NCBI GenBank assembly: GCA_022606425.2
Contig: JAHDVF020000761.1
Location: forward strand, 186,001 to 250,000
Length of the DNA stretch: 64,000 nucleotides
Direction of reading: 5' to 3'
From: Lepidostoma basale
Lineage: Eukaryota; Arthropoda; Insecta; Trichoptera; Lepidostomatidae
Position 1 is the first letter of the stretch; each line of letters opens with the position of its first letter. This document shows positions 10,920-22,284 of the stretch, piece by piece. Position numbers and translations under genes: made by a program. The notes under the pieces were generated by a model that did not search any database, had not been told where the DNA came from, and saw only the letters and a list, made by a program, of their open reading frames with translations.

Positions 10920-12040
10920 AAGTTTAAAAAATTCTCTGTTTTCCCGAATCACATACGATAACTCAAAACCTCGCCGTAGCTGGCGTGTTTCGTAAACATC
11001 AATTATCGTGAACATTCCTTTATGTAGACTTATCGCATGGCCCTCGGCCTTGGAAGGTCAAGGCTGCGCTCGAGCGCTTAAAAACTTAATAAACATTTCG
11101 ATTTCGTATCTACAAAAAATAAATTTCAGTTCCTGCTAGACCTTTCATTTTCATTTTATATTTATTTTCCGTGAAAACGTCACAGTTCTTATTTTCAACA
11201 GCACTCAAAGAAAGCGTTCGTAGAAAAGTTGTTTTAATAAATTCTTATCTGCTTCCTACTCAGACTCTCGTTACATTTTATGTAAGTAATTACTTACATT
11301 TTTAATGTATCAATCAATTATTTTAGTGTTCGCTCATTTATTTAAGTGGGCGAGTATTTTTTAATGAAGTCTTCTCTCAAATTCCTCTCGGAATTTCTAC
11401 ATTCAACGCAATTTATTTTTACGTCGGACGCAGACAAATGTTGCGAATCGCAAAAATTAATTAGACTCTTAACTTCAGCGTGAAAATCTTTAAATGAGCG
11501 TTTTCGCTCCATTTTTAGGGCGAATATCTTATTACCCGACGATATGAGAGGTAATAAAGTGCGCTAAACGGCCTGTTTAAACAGGGACATTAATCGTAGA
11601 CATTTTTTAGCAGAAAGCGTCATTTAATTACCCCGGTAATATTTTTTCAGCCAAAAAGCGCTCTTCAGAAAGAGGACGATCCCCCTTCCGTAGGGCATAA
11701 CTTTCACCTTACGCCGTTTCGGAGGTTCATTTTCTCATCTTCGGAAACGTTATACCATAATAGCATGAGCCGCATGTAATGAAGTGACGCGGGTATCTGG
11801 TAACCCAGAAACTAATCAAAGTTTATAATGGATGCTTTATTTAACGAAATCCGCTGAATCTGTTACACAAACTCCAATCGATTCATACAACTTATTAATA
11901 AACTTTGTATCGAAACTGTCGGCGGCATACGCTGGGGTTAATGAAAAATACGTCTTAAAGTTTAAACGATTTTCCATTCACTGTAAACACATAATACTTT
12001 ATATGGCCGACCCATAGAGGGCTCCCTCCGCTTACCCGAA
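10920..12040. other. Unique intron with higher-GC islands
   Basis: No repeats recognised. 10960-11080, 11500-11800 and 11980-12040 are GC-richer than the window average and lack TE marks; candidate conserved non-coding or regulatory sequence. Small frames (for example 11832-12017) have no family features. Confidence 0.35.
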
Positions 12041-12654
12041 GCTGTTATAGCCGCAGCGGCGCCTTTCGTCAGCTTCACTCGTACACTCCCTAGGCCCGTC
12101 CCCCGTCCATGCGGGACTTAGTTAAAAGATAATAATAATAATATATGTATATTTGCAACCAATTATTATTTTTTTAACCTCGGCCAATCGTCTCGACCGG
12201 ACGTTGCCGTTTTGTGAAGTCACTTGCCCCTTTGAGGGAGTGCCGATTATCTTGCTGGGGGGAGGGGAGACTGATCCGCAATGCCGGACCTCGTCCTCCT
12301 CCTCCTTAGTTCAATTGCTTCTCTTAAATATATATATAGTATAAACTTCCTGTTACCTTCCCTATTCCACATATAAAATAAATATCCTTATTTCCCCCAT
12401 CCTGCATTTTGTCTCCTCCCTCCCTCTTGTGCCTGTTGTGCATTATTTCTTTTTTATTCTTTCTCTAACATATGTTATTTATGTATCAATCGTGTATTTT
12501 ATTTTGCTGTTGTATTGCTATGTGCATACGGCGGGACATCGAGGGAGAGTAGCGTAGCTTAAATGTGGTTTGGGTCCCCCTTGGTTGCAAATGTACACAT
12601 AATACTCTATATACACGTATGATATTCACAAATTTATTAGAAAACTTGCAGCCA
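12041..12654. other. GC-rich block of unknown class, then AT-rich spacer
   Basis: 12041-12120 and 12178-12310 are GC-rich, separated by an (ATA)n-like run. They resemble a 3'-UTR or SINE-like repeat, but only one copy is in the window and no box A/B is seen. Nothing is recognised downstream to 12654. Confidence 0.3.
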
Positions 12655-13130
12655 CTTACTTTTCTTCATCTTTGGGTTTACAGCTCATATCGAACCATGG
12701 CCTCCATCATTCTTCGCCTCCAATCACTTCTGTTTCCTGTTCTTCTAGTCTCTCATTTGCAACTGTTGTGCAGCGTTCTGCTTCACCTCAGCTTCTTATA
12801 GGCCTACCTACCCATCTCCTTCCACCCGGATTTCCCCTAATAATTCTCTTTGTTTCCTGAGACGACGGCATTCTCTCCACATGTCCAGACCATCTTACCC
12901 TACTCAGTCTAGCATGTATAGAAAACTTGTGTGCTTTACAAATGCTATATAGTTCCTCATTGTACCTAATTCTCCAGTTTCTACCACCATTCACGAGCCA
13001 CCCTTCTCTCAAACGTGTCCAGCATCTCTGCATCCCTGCAGATTTTTCCGTCATCGACCGCGCTTCGCATCCATACGTCACTACTGTTATGATTATGGTC
13101 TTATAGAGTGTGATTTTTGCCACTTATCAG
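12655..13130 (-). pseudogene. LINE reverse transcriptase C-terminus (second LINE family)
   Basis: The minus frame 12788-13123 encodes LYKTIIITVVTYGCEARSMT (RT thumb, 'LYKT.I.PV.TYG.E' in relatives), then MQRCWTRLREGWLVNGGRNW, then ARLSRVRWSGHVERMPSSQE and GGRRWVGRPIRS. It differs from the GTTA-tail family and resembles other arthropod endonuclease-reverse transcriptases. A stop at ~12788 precedes a region that remains protein-like in other frames to about 12655. Truncated at the 5' side. Confidence 0.75.
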
Positions 13131-15165
13131 AGCAAAAATATTTCACATAAGATATTTTATTTTTATTTTATGGTATGTTTATTACATAACGAACGGAATC
13201 GAAAAACATGATACGCAAAATCGGATTCAAAAAGCGTGTGTATCCATATACTCGTGTTTCCTTTGCGTTAGCAGATAAAACTCATCTCAGCACGTATCAG
13301 ACATATACCTATATATATGGCATATTTTATTCGTTTACTTCAACTCCAATGGATACCTGAATATTTTAAAGCTTTTCCGATGTTTCCTCGTGAGTTCTTC
13401 CAGCTCCCCAGCTCCCTGTGACGTAATGATTAGCAAACCGCGGCTGAGCGGCGCTGCGACCTCGGGCCGATTGTTGCTCCGATACCCGCAGACCGATCAT
13501 CGCAGCATCGGGTTTACGTCAAGTTCAATACGTGAAACACTGTCGGAGAAGATTCAATCAATCAAATTATCTCTTTTTCACGCCCAAACTTTCGATACTT
13601 ATTCATCGCGCTAACAGAAAATGAAGGAAGCCATCTGTGAGTAAAAAATTTATCACAAGTCTTTATAACTAAAATTGCTTTCCGAACTATCTCAGATATA
13701 TGAAGAACGCCCGCCGAACCATATTGCTCCCCGCCTTTTATTCCACATTACTGAGGGCGGACTTCTTATCTAAGTTTCAAACAAAATCACCTCTTTCCCC
13801 GATAACTCTTAAAGTTTTTTTTATCCGACCCCAATCTAAATGAGGGCTCCGTAGGAAATGTTTACTAAGTTAAAATGCCCAGCTATCTTTGCTACAGATC
13901 TTCTGAGGGATGTTTAAAAATTTTCAGAAATTTCTGATTCCGATAATAGCTTAATGAATGCCTCGAGTGCAGAGCGGGAGGCACGGGACGCGCCACGGAG
14001 ATTTTGTATCAAATTACATGTCAAAATGTGATTTGATTAATATCCTGAAAACCGAACTGAGGCGTTTGGATTTGCTTTTCATTATCAACAAATCTCTTAA
14101 TTAATTATGTAAAGCCAATTAAAATCCAGTTCCAAGAGAGATCTAATGGAAATTAGTGAAAGCATGTGCGCCAGCGCAAGGCTAAAAATAAATAAGCATT
14201 GATCTCGAAGCTTGAGATTGTGCTGCTCTTTCATGCCAGGCAGTTAATTCATATTACTCAACAAGATTCAGCACAGATTATACTTGTTGTTTTATTTTTT
14301 ATATTATTTGCCTATAGTACAAAACCAGCGTCTTATGTATTACCAGTAAATTATTTATCGATTAAAAATATTGAATCCCGCCCGCAATGGGAAAAATTTA
14401 TAAAATTATTTTTTTATTAAATTAATATTAGAATGACTTTTCAAAAACACAGAATATTTAAAACACTCTTCTCACATTTCACAAACATATTTCGTATTGT
14501 TCACGTCCTTCTTTAATGATGTTTTGTTTTAATTGTAGATTAAATAAAAATAATAATTTCAATGTATTTGAACAATTAAATAAATCTCTTTGCATAATAC
14601 AAAAGTGATTGCGAATACAGAAAAAAATGGAACACTTTTAGCGGTTAGATATATTGAATTTAAATTTCTTTAAAAAAAAAATTAAGTTACATTAATTAAT
14701 TTTTTGCTTATTGTATCTAAAAATTTAATTCAGTTTAACTTGGAATAAGAATAAATTTGTTTTCTGTAACATTAATGTTCTATCTCTAGGGTGATTGTTA
14801 AGATTTTCAAACCTTTTTTACATAAAAAATATTCAGAAACTGAACTGGTACTGAGTATAGTGCAAAAGGTTGAATATAATATTTGATTGAGGTGACTGGG
14901 TATACCTTAAAGTCAAATACAAATGCGAATCATTCGAGTGACATTCAAGAATAATATTCTGAGACCGGAGCGGGGGTGAAGCAAATAACCCTTCCGACTT
15001 CAAACGGCAGTCACGTTAATCATTTTTACTAGCAAATGTCCTATTTCCGTTCACCCGGTAAATAAATAAGAGCTTTCAATCACTTAATGTGAATTTCTCG
15101 TTTGTAGAATTAGTGACTAACAACTTTGTATTACACAGACCGGTAATATTTTATCAAAGAGGCTC
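13131..15165. other. Unique intron, mixed GC, no gene seen
   Basis: 13390-13620 and 13930-14200 are GC-richer unique stretches; the 74-codon frame at 13390-13614 has no recognisable domain. The remainder is AT-rich. Confidence 0.35.
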
Positions 15166-15170
15166 TGTTA

Positions 15171-15262
15171 TTTACTTACTTACTTACTAACTTACATACT
15201 TACTTACTGACTTACTTACTTACTTACCTGCCTACTCACATACTTACTTACTTACTTACTTA
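15171..15262. repeat. (ACTT)n microsatellite
   Basis: Imperfect run of ACTT/TACT units; a second shorter run lies at 15541-15565 on the other side of the LINE fragment at 15275-15520. Confidence 0.85.
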
Positions 15263-15274
15263 CACTACGCGATA

Positions 15275-15520
15275 TATTTAGAAACTCGGGGATAACGGAA
15301 ATGCGAGGTCGAGGATATTGTTAGGTGGGGGAGGCAAAGGAGAAGATATTGGTATGCACATGTGAGAAGAATGGTTACATTCAGACTCCCTCTCATTGTG
15401 TTCCACGGCCAACCCCAAGGTAGACGTGGGCAGACCACCAAAGAGGTTAGTCGACAGCTGTTAGTCGACCTCGAAGAAATCCAATTCCTCTTAAGAAACA
15501 CGCCACAAGGCTTACACTAA
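15275..15520 (+). pseudogene. LINE reverse transcriptase tail fragment
   Basis: On the plus strand, around 15335-15515, the frame reads RRRYWYAHVRRMVTFRLPLI, then GQPQGRRGQTTKEVSRQLLV. This is the W-x-x-H-V-x-R-M .. G-R-R-G order of non-LTR RT tails. The microsatellite runs on both sides suggest insertion into, or generation of, an ACTT array. Confidence 0.45.
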
Positions 15521-15727
15521 AAAGAAGAAAAAAAAAGTTATTTACTTACCTACTTACTTACTTTACTTCCTATGGCTATACAACTCTTGAAGAGCTTTAT
15601 CTCCTTGATGGTTTTATTTCAAGCTCCTCGATCCTGCGCCTTTTACTCCCAGCAGTCCGTTTCACCCAAACTAGCCATATCAGTCAGAAATGTATCCATT
15701 AGACGCTGACTGTGCCTTCTAGAGGGC

Positions 15728-15925
15728 TTACTCCAGCCGGTCTTGACGCATTAGGGTCTTGATTGCTCTGGTTTCTTGGCCAGGAACACTATATGTGCCC
15801 AATTCATTATAGGCTCTTACGGTACTTGTTATAAATGACTGCTGGGTCATCATAAAGACCTCTAGGTTGATCCTATGCCTCCAAGTTCCCGCTGCAACAC
15901 CAGGTCCTGATCCTAGTATCATTGT
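15728..15925 (-). pseudogene. Jockey/CR1-type LINE C-terminus (tentative)
   Basis: The minus frame reads RHRINLEVFMMTQQSFITST then RAYNELG, resembling the basic segment and Y-N-x-L motif that end jockey/CR1 ORF2 proteins. Only the last ~65 codons are recognisable. Confidence 0.4.
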
Positions 15926-16420
15926 TAGTATCATTCTTAGTATCATATCCTCAAACCAAGAGATTCCTTGTTGTTCTGTTCCATTTATTAAATTAACTCC
16001 AATGATCTTACAATATTTATTTATTAACATATTATGTATAAATTCAATGTTATGTCTTCGGTGACATTTATAAGTATTTATATTTAATCTGTAAAAATAT
16101 TATTCTTATACGTAAATCTTTGTAATTTAATCTTTCTGATAGAATGTTATAATAATGTAAGGCCGAACAGTATTATTGATATTAATCCCTTTTTATCTGA
16201 AAGATGATTAAAAATAATATTAAATACAAAGATATCAGAATTTCGTTCTCACGTTTTCTAAGAATGCTCTCTAAATGAAAATGTGTTTAAAACGAATGAA
16301 ATTTTCATAATAATACAAATTTTGAGTAGCAGATATAAATAAATTTACTATTAAAAATATATGTAAAAGAATGGAAAACTCGAATGAAATCACCCGTTTT
16401 AAAGACATTCTATTTTATAT
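15926..16420. other. AT-rich intron, no gene seen
   Basis: Nothing recognised beyond AT-rich sequence. Confidence 0.4.
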
Positions 16421-16424
16421 TATA

Positions 16425-16535
16425 GGAGGGATATTTTTCACCTTGCTAAGGCATTATCAAATGTCGCTTCCATAAAATATAATGAATTTTAAAAAACTGA
16501 CGTTTTTAACAATACCGAGTATATAAATTGTCATT
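16425..16535 (-). repeat. Hammerhead-type repeat family A, decayed
   Basis: Minus strand: ATTATATTTTATGGAAGCGACA, then TTGATAA (CUGANGA with two changes), stem II GCCTT-AGC-AAGGT, GAAA, AATATC. The 3' flank TCAGTTTTTTAAAATTC side matches other family A arms. Confidence 0.55.
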
Positions 16536-16651
16536 TTACAAAATTGTATATGTACAAATTGTTTTCATGAATACTTAAAAGACAAGATTGCGTCAAAATT
16601 GTTAAAACTTAAACATATGTTTTTATAATGAAATTAATAAAAAAAATTAAG

Positions 16652-16836
16652 AATTTTGCTATGTTTGTTTTTAGTGTAAAATCTACTTATTAATTTTCGT
16701 CTTCGACCGGTTTCGGCAGCTCGCTGCTATCTTCTGGAGAAAAGACTTCACCAGAAGATGGCAGCGAGCTGCCGAAACCGGTCGAAGACGAAAATTTATA
16801 AGTAGATTTTACACTAAAAATAAACATAGAAAAATT
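16652..16836. repeat. Hammerhead-type foldback, family E
   Basis: A nearly perfect inverted repeat with ~85-bp arms around a short centre (16733-16750). Each arm, read outward, has CCAGAAGA, stem II GGCAG-CGAG-CTGCC (right arm) or AGCAG-CGAG-CTGCC (left), GAAA, self-complementary CCGG and TC, then GAAGACGAAAAT. CUGANGA is altered (CAGAAGA), so activity is doubtful, but stem II, GAAA, palindromic stem III and U-C are all kept. As RNA the unit would be one long hairpin. Confidence 0.65.
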
Positions 16837-16839
16837 ATT

Positions 16840-17425
16840 TTAAAAATATATATTATTTTCATTATTTACAATGAACTTCTACCAAGAAATTTCAATCAAC
16901 AACATCAATAATATGTTTTAATGCCTTTCAAAAAGTTTATGTTTCTGAAAATTCTGTTTCGCTCTCAAAGGTAATTACAAAAATATGAACTATTAAAGTA
17001 TTCATATACCATCTCTCCGTAACATAATATAAGACCTCCCCCGACAGAAACCACCCCACGGTTATTGTAACCTTTATGTGGGCATTATAAATAATACGCC
17101 TCCGTGCACCGTAGGGGAGGGTTAACTTAGAGCGGACCAAAAATGGAGATTAATACGAGAGAAAACACTAATTGGAAATTTGAAGCCGGGTGCACGATCG
17201 GGAAAAAAAAATTATAAAGTTTATTTTACTTCAAATAATAAGATAAAATTTTATGTTTAATGAATCAGAACACTGACGTTTCCTAGAAGTTAAATTATTT
17301 TTTTAGATGTGACATTTATTGCCTTGTTTGTGCGTGATAAAATATTAATTTTCTGTTTATTATTTCTTTAACAATGTAAATGGAAAATTAATAAAAAAAT
17401 TATACAAAATTTCTTTATTATTATA
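16840..17425. other. AT-rich intron
   Basis: No gene. A possible remnant of a family A arm (CGTTTCCTAGAAGTTA) is at 17277-17292. Confidence 0.35.
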
Positions 17426-17429
17426 TATT

Positions 17430-17512
17430 TAGAATGCTTCCACTTGCGTTTAACGTCGGCTGGTTTCAGCAGCTAGCTACTATCTTCTGGTACCAGCTGA
17501 AATTTTAAATGT
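17430..17512 (-). repeat. Hammerhead-type repeat family E, single copy
   Basis: Minus strand: CCAGAAGAT, AGTAGCTAGCTGCT as stem II region, GAAA, CCAG, CC, then GACGTTAAACGCAAGTGG. Same layout as 16652-16836 with the U-H position changed to C-C, so inactive. Confidence 0.5.
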
Positions 17513-17514
17513 TG

Positions 17515-17675
17515 GTCATGTTGGAAGTCGGAGAAATTGATGTGCGTGTATGACTCGTTGTATGAATGTGGAGGAATCTAGAGAGGTGGGTCAGGATAGA
17601 GTAGTGTGGCGGTCCATTCTCTCTAACTACCTCTGCTGGGAAACGGCGTGATGTTTTTTTTGTTGTTTTTGTTTT
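17515..17675 (+). mobile_element. GTTA-tail LINE family, 3' end fragment
   Basis: Plus-strand copy from GGTCATGTTGGAAGTCGGAG through GATGTGCGTGTATGACTCG and GTGTGGCGGTCCATTCTCTC to AAACGGCGTGATG and a GTTTTTTTTGTTG tail. It sits directly beside the family E hammerhead repeat. Confidence 0.8.
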
Positions 17676-18316
17676 AACGTGGCCTAATACACTGTTCATA
17701 ACATTTAAGGAAAAACCCAAGAATACAGGATACTTTCCTGTATTCTTATACTGGAACTAGCTAAATTTATAAATACAATTTTTTTTTGGTTTTTTTTTAA
17801 TGTTTATAAATACTTGTAGACAAATACTGGATTTTTACCCATTGCGGGTTAATCAATAAAAATTGGAGTTTCAGTCCAGGCGTTGTCTAGCAGTTTGATA
17901 ATTGCGTAAAGCCTTTCACATTGCATCAATAAAGATTCTATGCTTAATGCTTACAAATTATCTTAATAGATACAATTAATCCTTATAAATACAATGTTTA
18001 CATAGATAATAACTACTAAATGACGTTATATAAATCAGAAAAGTATTACAGTATTCATTAACAGCAACGCGTTAATTTTTTCGCTGTCATTCACATAAAG
18101 TATAATAAATCTTCTAGATTTTATATTTAATAAAGCAAAAAAGGGAACGTTTCTTAGCAGTTAATTTATATTTTAAAGGAGTGTGTATGTTTGCTTGGGC
18201 AATACACTATGTTTAATTCTTTATACATTGTTTGAACGATGATTTATAAAATTTTAATTTTCACTTTCACCCTCAGCAAGATAACAATCTAATGAAAATT
18301 CTCATTTCTTTTTCAG
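17676..18316 (+). other. Intron upstream of sidestep exon A, with 3' splice site
   Basis: AT-rich sequence ending in the polypyrimidine tract CTCATTTCTTTTTCAG at 18301-18316, the acceptor used by exon A. A decayed family A hammerhead arm (GTCATTCACATAAAGTATAA) lies near 18090. Confidence 0.6.
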
Positions 18317-18467
18317 CAACCATTGATGAAATAAAGGTCACCGCTCTGGTGGGAGGAGTCGCAGAGTTGCCATGCGATATCTCCCCTGGAAACGGAGAGG
18401 TTTCAGATTCGAGTCCTCCGTCCGTTCTCCTCGTCGTATGGTACAAGGACGATGCTCCAGTGTACAG
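18317..18467 (+). CDS. Sidestep-family cell-surface protein, exon A (first half of Ig V-type domain)
   Basis: Internal coding exon, 151 bp. It completes a codon begun upstream (phase 1), runs 49 full codons (18319-18465) and leaves AG for the next exon (phase 2). Seen: VTALVGGVAELPCDISPG, with the first Ig cysteine in L-P-C (18373-18375), and LLVVWYKDDAPVY with the core Ig tryptophan. Acceptor TTTTTCAG and donor GTAAGA flank it. The G-G-x-A-x-L-P-C .. V-x-W-Y-K-D .. P-V-Y layout is that of the first Ig domain of Sidestep proteins, single-pass membrane adhesion/guidance molecules recognised by Beat receptors on motor axons in Drosophila. The paralogue is not determined. The partner exon is 42.5 kb downstream. 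GC is far above the surrounding intron. Alternative: another insect Ig adhesion family, less likely given the junction motif. Confidence 0.85.
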
Positions 18468-18519
18468 GTAAGATCCTTATTAATTTGTCCATTAATGTGT
18501 ACTTATGATTTTTTTAAAG

Positions 18520-19065
18520 AACCTAAAACTGTATGGCGCTCCGGTATCATTTCGAGAAAGCTCAAGCTCCAAGTATTCAGCAGTAACGTTAAAAGCGTAC
18601 TGCTGTACGGATGTGAGACTTGGAAGTCTACCGCAGACGTTGTTGGTAAACTCCAGGTGTTTATAAATATATAATAAAATAATAAATAATAAAATGTGCC
18701 TTCGCTCAATATTCAAAATCTATTGGCCCCAAACAGTGTCAAATGCCGTTCTCTGGACCATAGCAGGCGAAAAGCCAATTAGAGAACAAGTCGCTAGGCG
18801 CAAATGGCAGTGGATCGGTCACACTCTGAGACGGAACCCAGCCTGCATCGCTCAGGGCGCACTAGACTGGTCCCCTATGGGGGGAAAGAGAAAGCGAGGC
18901 AGACCTAGAGCCACCTGGAGAAGAACCCTGCAGGACGAGGTTAAGGCAGCAGGTCTCACTTGGGACGATGTTAAGCATCAGGCATGCGATAGAGTCGGGT
19001 GGAGAAGATTCCTTGAGGCCCTATGCACCACGGAGGTGTGACAGGACAAAAAGAAGAAGAAGAAG
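18520..19065 (+). mobile_element. RTE-like LINE, 3' end with (GAA)n tail
   Basis: Starts about 50 bp after the exon A splice donor. The plus-strand coding remnant reads GIISRKLKLQVFSSNVKSVL, LYGCETWKSTADVVGKLQVF, then after a 25-bp AT-rich insertion CLRSIFKIYWPQ, VARRKWQWIGHTLRRNPACI, GGKRKRGRPRATWRRTLQDE, AGLTWDDVKHQACDRVGWRR. This is the C-terminus of an RTE-type reverse transcriptase and is still almost open (18694-19041). It ends TGACAGGACAAAAAGAAGAAGAAGAAG, the (GAA)n tail shared with 35010-35335 and others. 5'-truncated; catalytic RT motifs absent. Confidence 0.85.
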
Positions 19066-19077
19066 AAAACTAATTAA

Positions 19078-19285
19078 TTCAAATAAAAATGTTTGTTTCC
19101 TAGAGGTTTCATTATATTTTATGTGAATGACATGTTGAGCCATTCTAAGGCTTTTGGATATATCGAAACATTCAATTCCTATAAAATATAATAAAACGCA
19201 TAGAAAACAGACGTTTACATTCGTATTATTTATTTAATACGGTGTTATATACCATTATTCAAGTAACAATAGGTAACTTAAATCT
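19078..19285. repeat. Hammerhead-type repeat family A, foldback
   Basis: Inverted arms: GGTTTCATTATATTTTAT at 19104-19121 and its complement ATAAAATATAATAAAAC at ~19182-19198, extended outward by CAAACATTTTTATTTGAATT (minus) and AACAGACGTTTACATTCG (plus). On the minus strand the centre reads GCCTTAGAATGGC, CAACATGTC, a degraded stem II, GAAA and ACATGU-C block. Confidence 0.55.
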
Positions 19286-19286
19286 A

Positions 19287-19370
19287 ACTGACTAACTATG
19301 ACGCCTTCTCTACGAAGGGGTAAGCAGAAATAAATGACCTCCATGCTGTTCTTTCCTGATATCCTTAAAG
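19287..19370 (-). mobile_element. GTTA-tail LINE family, terminal 80 bp
   Basis: CTGACTAACTATGACGCC then TCTACGAAGGGGTAAGCAGA, the last ~80 bp of the element on the minus strand. Confidence 0.7.
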
Positions 19371-19599
19371 AACTATAATCCTTATATTACGAGTATATAA
19401 GAAAAAAACTGATATTCTTATTAACGTTTTATATGTATTGTATTACAGATTTCTATATTCAAAATATTTTACGTTAAATAAAATCGTTAATAACATACAA
19501 AATACATTTGTTATTCTAAAAAGTTAGCTTTATTGATCACTGCACTAAAAACAATACAAAATACAACAGATGTTATATTTTTTACAAGGATTTGGTATT

Positions 19600-19740
19600 A
19601 GAATTTATTTTACAATCTTTAATGTGGGCACAAAATAGCTCATTATTATGAAGAAGGAATCTGGTTGTGTCCAGGCTCGAACCCAAGTCCCCTTGATCAG
19701 GAGTCAAGCGTGCTATCCCCTAAACCACCACTATTATTTA
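19600..19740 (-). mobile_element. tRNA-derived SINE (family 2)
   Basis: On the minus strand, 19738-19665 reads GTGGTGGTTTAGGGGATAGC, CTTGACTCCTGATCAAGG, then box B GGGTTCGAGCCTGGACAC. This is a tRNA-like head with box A and box B. A second copy is at 46730-46808. The non-tRNA body beyond is short and not matched elsewhere in the window. Confidence 0.65.
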
Positions 19741-19827
19741 TAAATACATGTATTCATTAGTTTTAAGTATTGAACACAGAAGGTTGATTTTATTTATTAG
19801 ATACTATATTTAACAATTCATGAAGAT

Positions 19828-19975
19828 TATCTAGTGATTTTACTGAAATCTCTTGATAGTAGATCATTATAAAAAAAATAATTAAATAAAAATAAAATTT
19901 AACTGCATCTAGTCTGTCGATGCCAGCCAGCCTGGCGAAACCGATCACTGTCAAAATAAAAACAAAAGTGCAAGT
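19828..19975 (+). repeat. Hammerhead-type repeat family C
   Basis: Plus strand: shared upstream block GTGATTTTACTGAAATCTC, then stem I TAGT, core CTGTCGA (consensus CUGANGA with A6 changed), stem II GCCAG-CCAGC-CTGGC (perfect), GAAA, CCGA, TC, stem I ACTG and the arm GTCAAAATAAAAACAAAAG. Stem I 4-bp pairing (UAGU with ACUG) is intact. Confidence 0.65.
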
Positions 19976-21230
19976 AGTTTACTTATAATCACGAATATTA
20001 GTTTATTGTTTCAATGAAGCGCCACCGAAGTAGTTAATTGAGCTCGTAAATACTCGTATATCTTATACATATAATGCTAGGATTTCGACACCCTTTTAAC
20101 AATTGTATGTAGTAGTAACAAGGATTCATTTTACAGCCGATACAAGTAATAGCATAATGGTGTATACCCTTAAATTAGAAATCAGACTTGGAATCGGTGG
20201 GGGCTGGAGGTTAGGGGATGGGGTTAGCGGTGATTTAGATTTTATATTACCGATTGTCGTTTCGTTAGAATTTCCATCTATTTCGCGAATTCGCGATACA
20301 GCCATTGAATTATTCCGTCATAGCTAAAATGAATTAGATCCGACGAAATTAAACCCGGCTCAGTAAATCACATTGATTTGCATTTCGTAATAGGCTTGGA
20401 TGAACATTATGACGTCAAATTTAAATTAAAGTGATTGAAATTTAAAAATTCATCAATTTTTTTTTCTTTGAAATTGAGTTAATGTGGTTAGATTTTGAAA
20501 AAAAAAAATCTTTATTTGCGTACCATGTGTTGTCGAGAATTTTTATAATATAAATAGGAAATTATTATTAATTCAGTCACCGAAGCGCAGGTATAAATTT
20601 CCGTATCCATCAAATATTTTGAATATTAATTATTATTCTGATAAAAATACATTTTCTAGAAACTTTTTAATGCTAAAAGAGGACTATTTTTAAAATTTAA
20701 AGTTTTTTTTTCTTAACTTGTTTCGATTGTATTTCTATTATCTTCGGAAGTATAATAACATTATCTCTGAAATGTAATAATATATTGGGTGTAGGTATTA
20801 TACGTTCGTTCGAAATCAACTCAATCTGCAAAAACTGTTTTAATATATCTTTTTAAACATATTTTACTCGTATTTTAACAACACTTTTTTTACACTTTTC
20901 ACTTATATGTTTTGGACCGCAGATGCAATTACTGAGAGTATATTACATTTTAAAATATATTGACCTCAACAATTATTGTATTATTATATAAAAATGAAGC
21001 ATCATATTTGATCCCCACTAAAATATTTTTAAATTTCACTTTTCCAGTCATCTTTTTAGATATGGCAATACTATTATCATTTTTTGTCTTTATCGCTGAA
21101 TCTCGTAAATGTTTTAACTTATGATTAATGTTTCAACACTGAAATTATCTTTAAAACACAAAGTTCAAATTATTTACTTTTTTATGTACACAACAGGTCG
21201 TTTGGACCCAATTACAGTATACAATTTTTA
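19976..21230. other. AT-rich intron, no gene seen
   Basis: The 74-codon frame at 20103-20327 shows no domain. TACTCGTA occurs at 20051-20058 and 20875-20882. Confidence 0.4.
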
Positions 21231-21231
21231 T

Positions 21232-21420
21232 TTTTTAGCTATTATATTGATTCTCGTGACATGTGATAGGTAGCCAATCTATCGCCATTTTACTGTCACG
21301 TGAATTCTACACCAGACCAAAGACAGTGTGACAATCACATTGCCATCGCCGGGAATCGAACCCAGGACCTGCGGCATGGAAGTCAGAGCTCGTAACCACT
21401 CTGCCACGAAGGTCGTCTTT
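21232..21420 (-). mobile_element. tRNA-derived SINE (family 1), best head
   Basis: Minus strand from 21420: GTGGCAGAGTGGTTACGAGC (box A), then CCTGGGTTCGATTCCCGGCG (box B), then the body GGCAATGTGATTGTCACACTG and TAGAATTCACGTGACAG. Pol III promoter boxes both match the eukaryotic tRNA consensus. The 3' part is shorter than at 41527-41757. Confidence 0.85.
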
Positions 21421-21899
21421 ATTCTTTATTTTTTAACATAAATAAAAAGTCAGATTTCTGTAACTTTGTGATATATCAAGAGCTTTTGCATCAATATCAC
21501 ATACTTAAAACAGAGTTCCACATTTGTTTTCATGAAATAATACATATAACTTTTTTATGGGTACTCCTTTTTATTCAGTTTTAAATCCATGATGTGTAAT
21601 TAAGTTTATAACTAAATTGACATATCTTATAAATGTACTTTTCAGTATCGTTATTGTATACTTAAAAGCTTTGAAACAAATTATTTGGAACTTCTCTTAT
21701 AAACCAAGTGTTATGATTTTCACGTAGACATATACAAGTTTAGAATTAACACATTTTTAAATATATCCGTTACAAAGTGTTTATCTAACCAGAATCAATT
21801 TAACTTCAATATGTTTGTTACTTATATGATCGTTTTTGTGGGTAAAATAAAAATGTTTAACAGTAATATCACCACATTTTGTTAGAAAAAAAGCTTTTT
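21421..21899. other. AT-rich intron, no gene seen
   Basis: Nothing recognised. Confidence 0.4.
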
Positions 21900-22200
21900 T
21901 TTAACTAACTAACTAACTATCACGCCGTTCTTCCGAAGGGGTAGGCAGAAAGAATGGATTGACACACTTTTCTTTCCTGAAATATTTCTCTCGATTCCGC
22001 AACATTCATATATCGTGTCATGCATGCACGTCGATTTCTCTGACTCCTCACATGGCCAACATTCAATATTTGATTTATTTGATCGTGCCACGTTTTCCTC
22101 GGTTTTCCTCTATTTCTGGTTCCATTTAAATCTTAAACATATAATTTTTTTACCATTCTTTCTTCATTCATTCTTTCCGTATGTCCAAACCAGCTTTTGT
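21900..22200 (-). mobile_element. GTTA-tail LINE family, 3' end, head-to-head partner 1
   Basis: Minus-strand copy starting with the tail TTAACTAACTAACTAACTATCACGCC and running through CTCCTCACATGGCCAACATTC to GGTTCCATTTAAATC and CATTCTTTCTTCATTC. A plus-strand copy of the same element begins 85 bp away (22285). Confidence 0.85.
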
Positions 22201-22284
22201 TTAAGAAAGATGTATTGTATTATTTTACAATACGGATATTAGATATACATCGTTCGCAAGGCCTTGCATCTGGAAGGTGGAATG

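Noticed and set aside
18372..18674. 100-codon open frame overlapping exon A
   Set aside because: It is the wrong frame of the exon; the correct frame shows the Ig motifs and proper splice phases.
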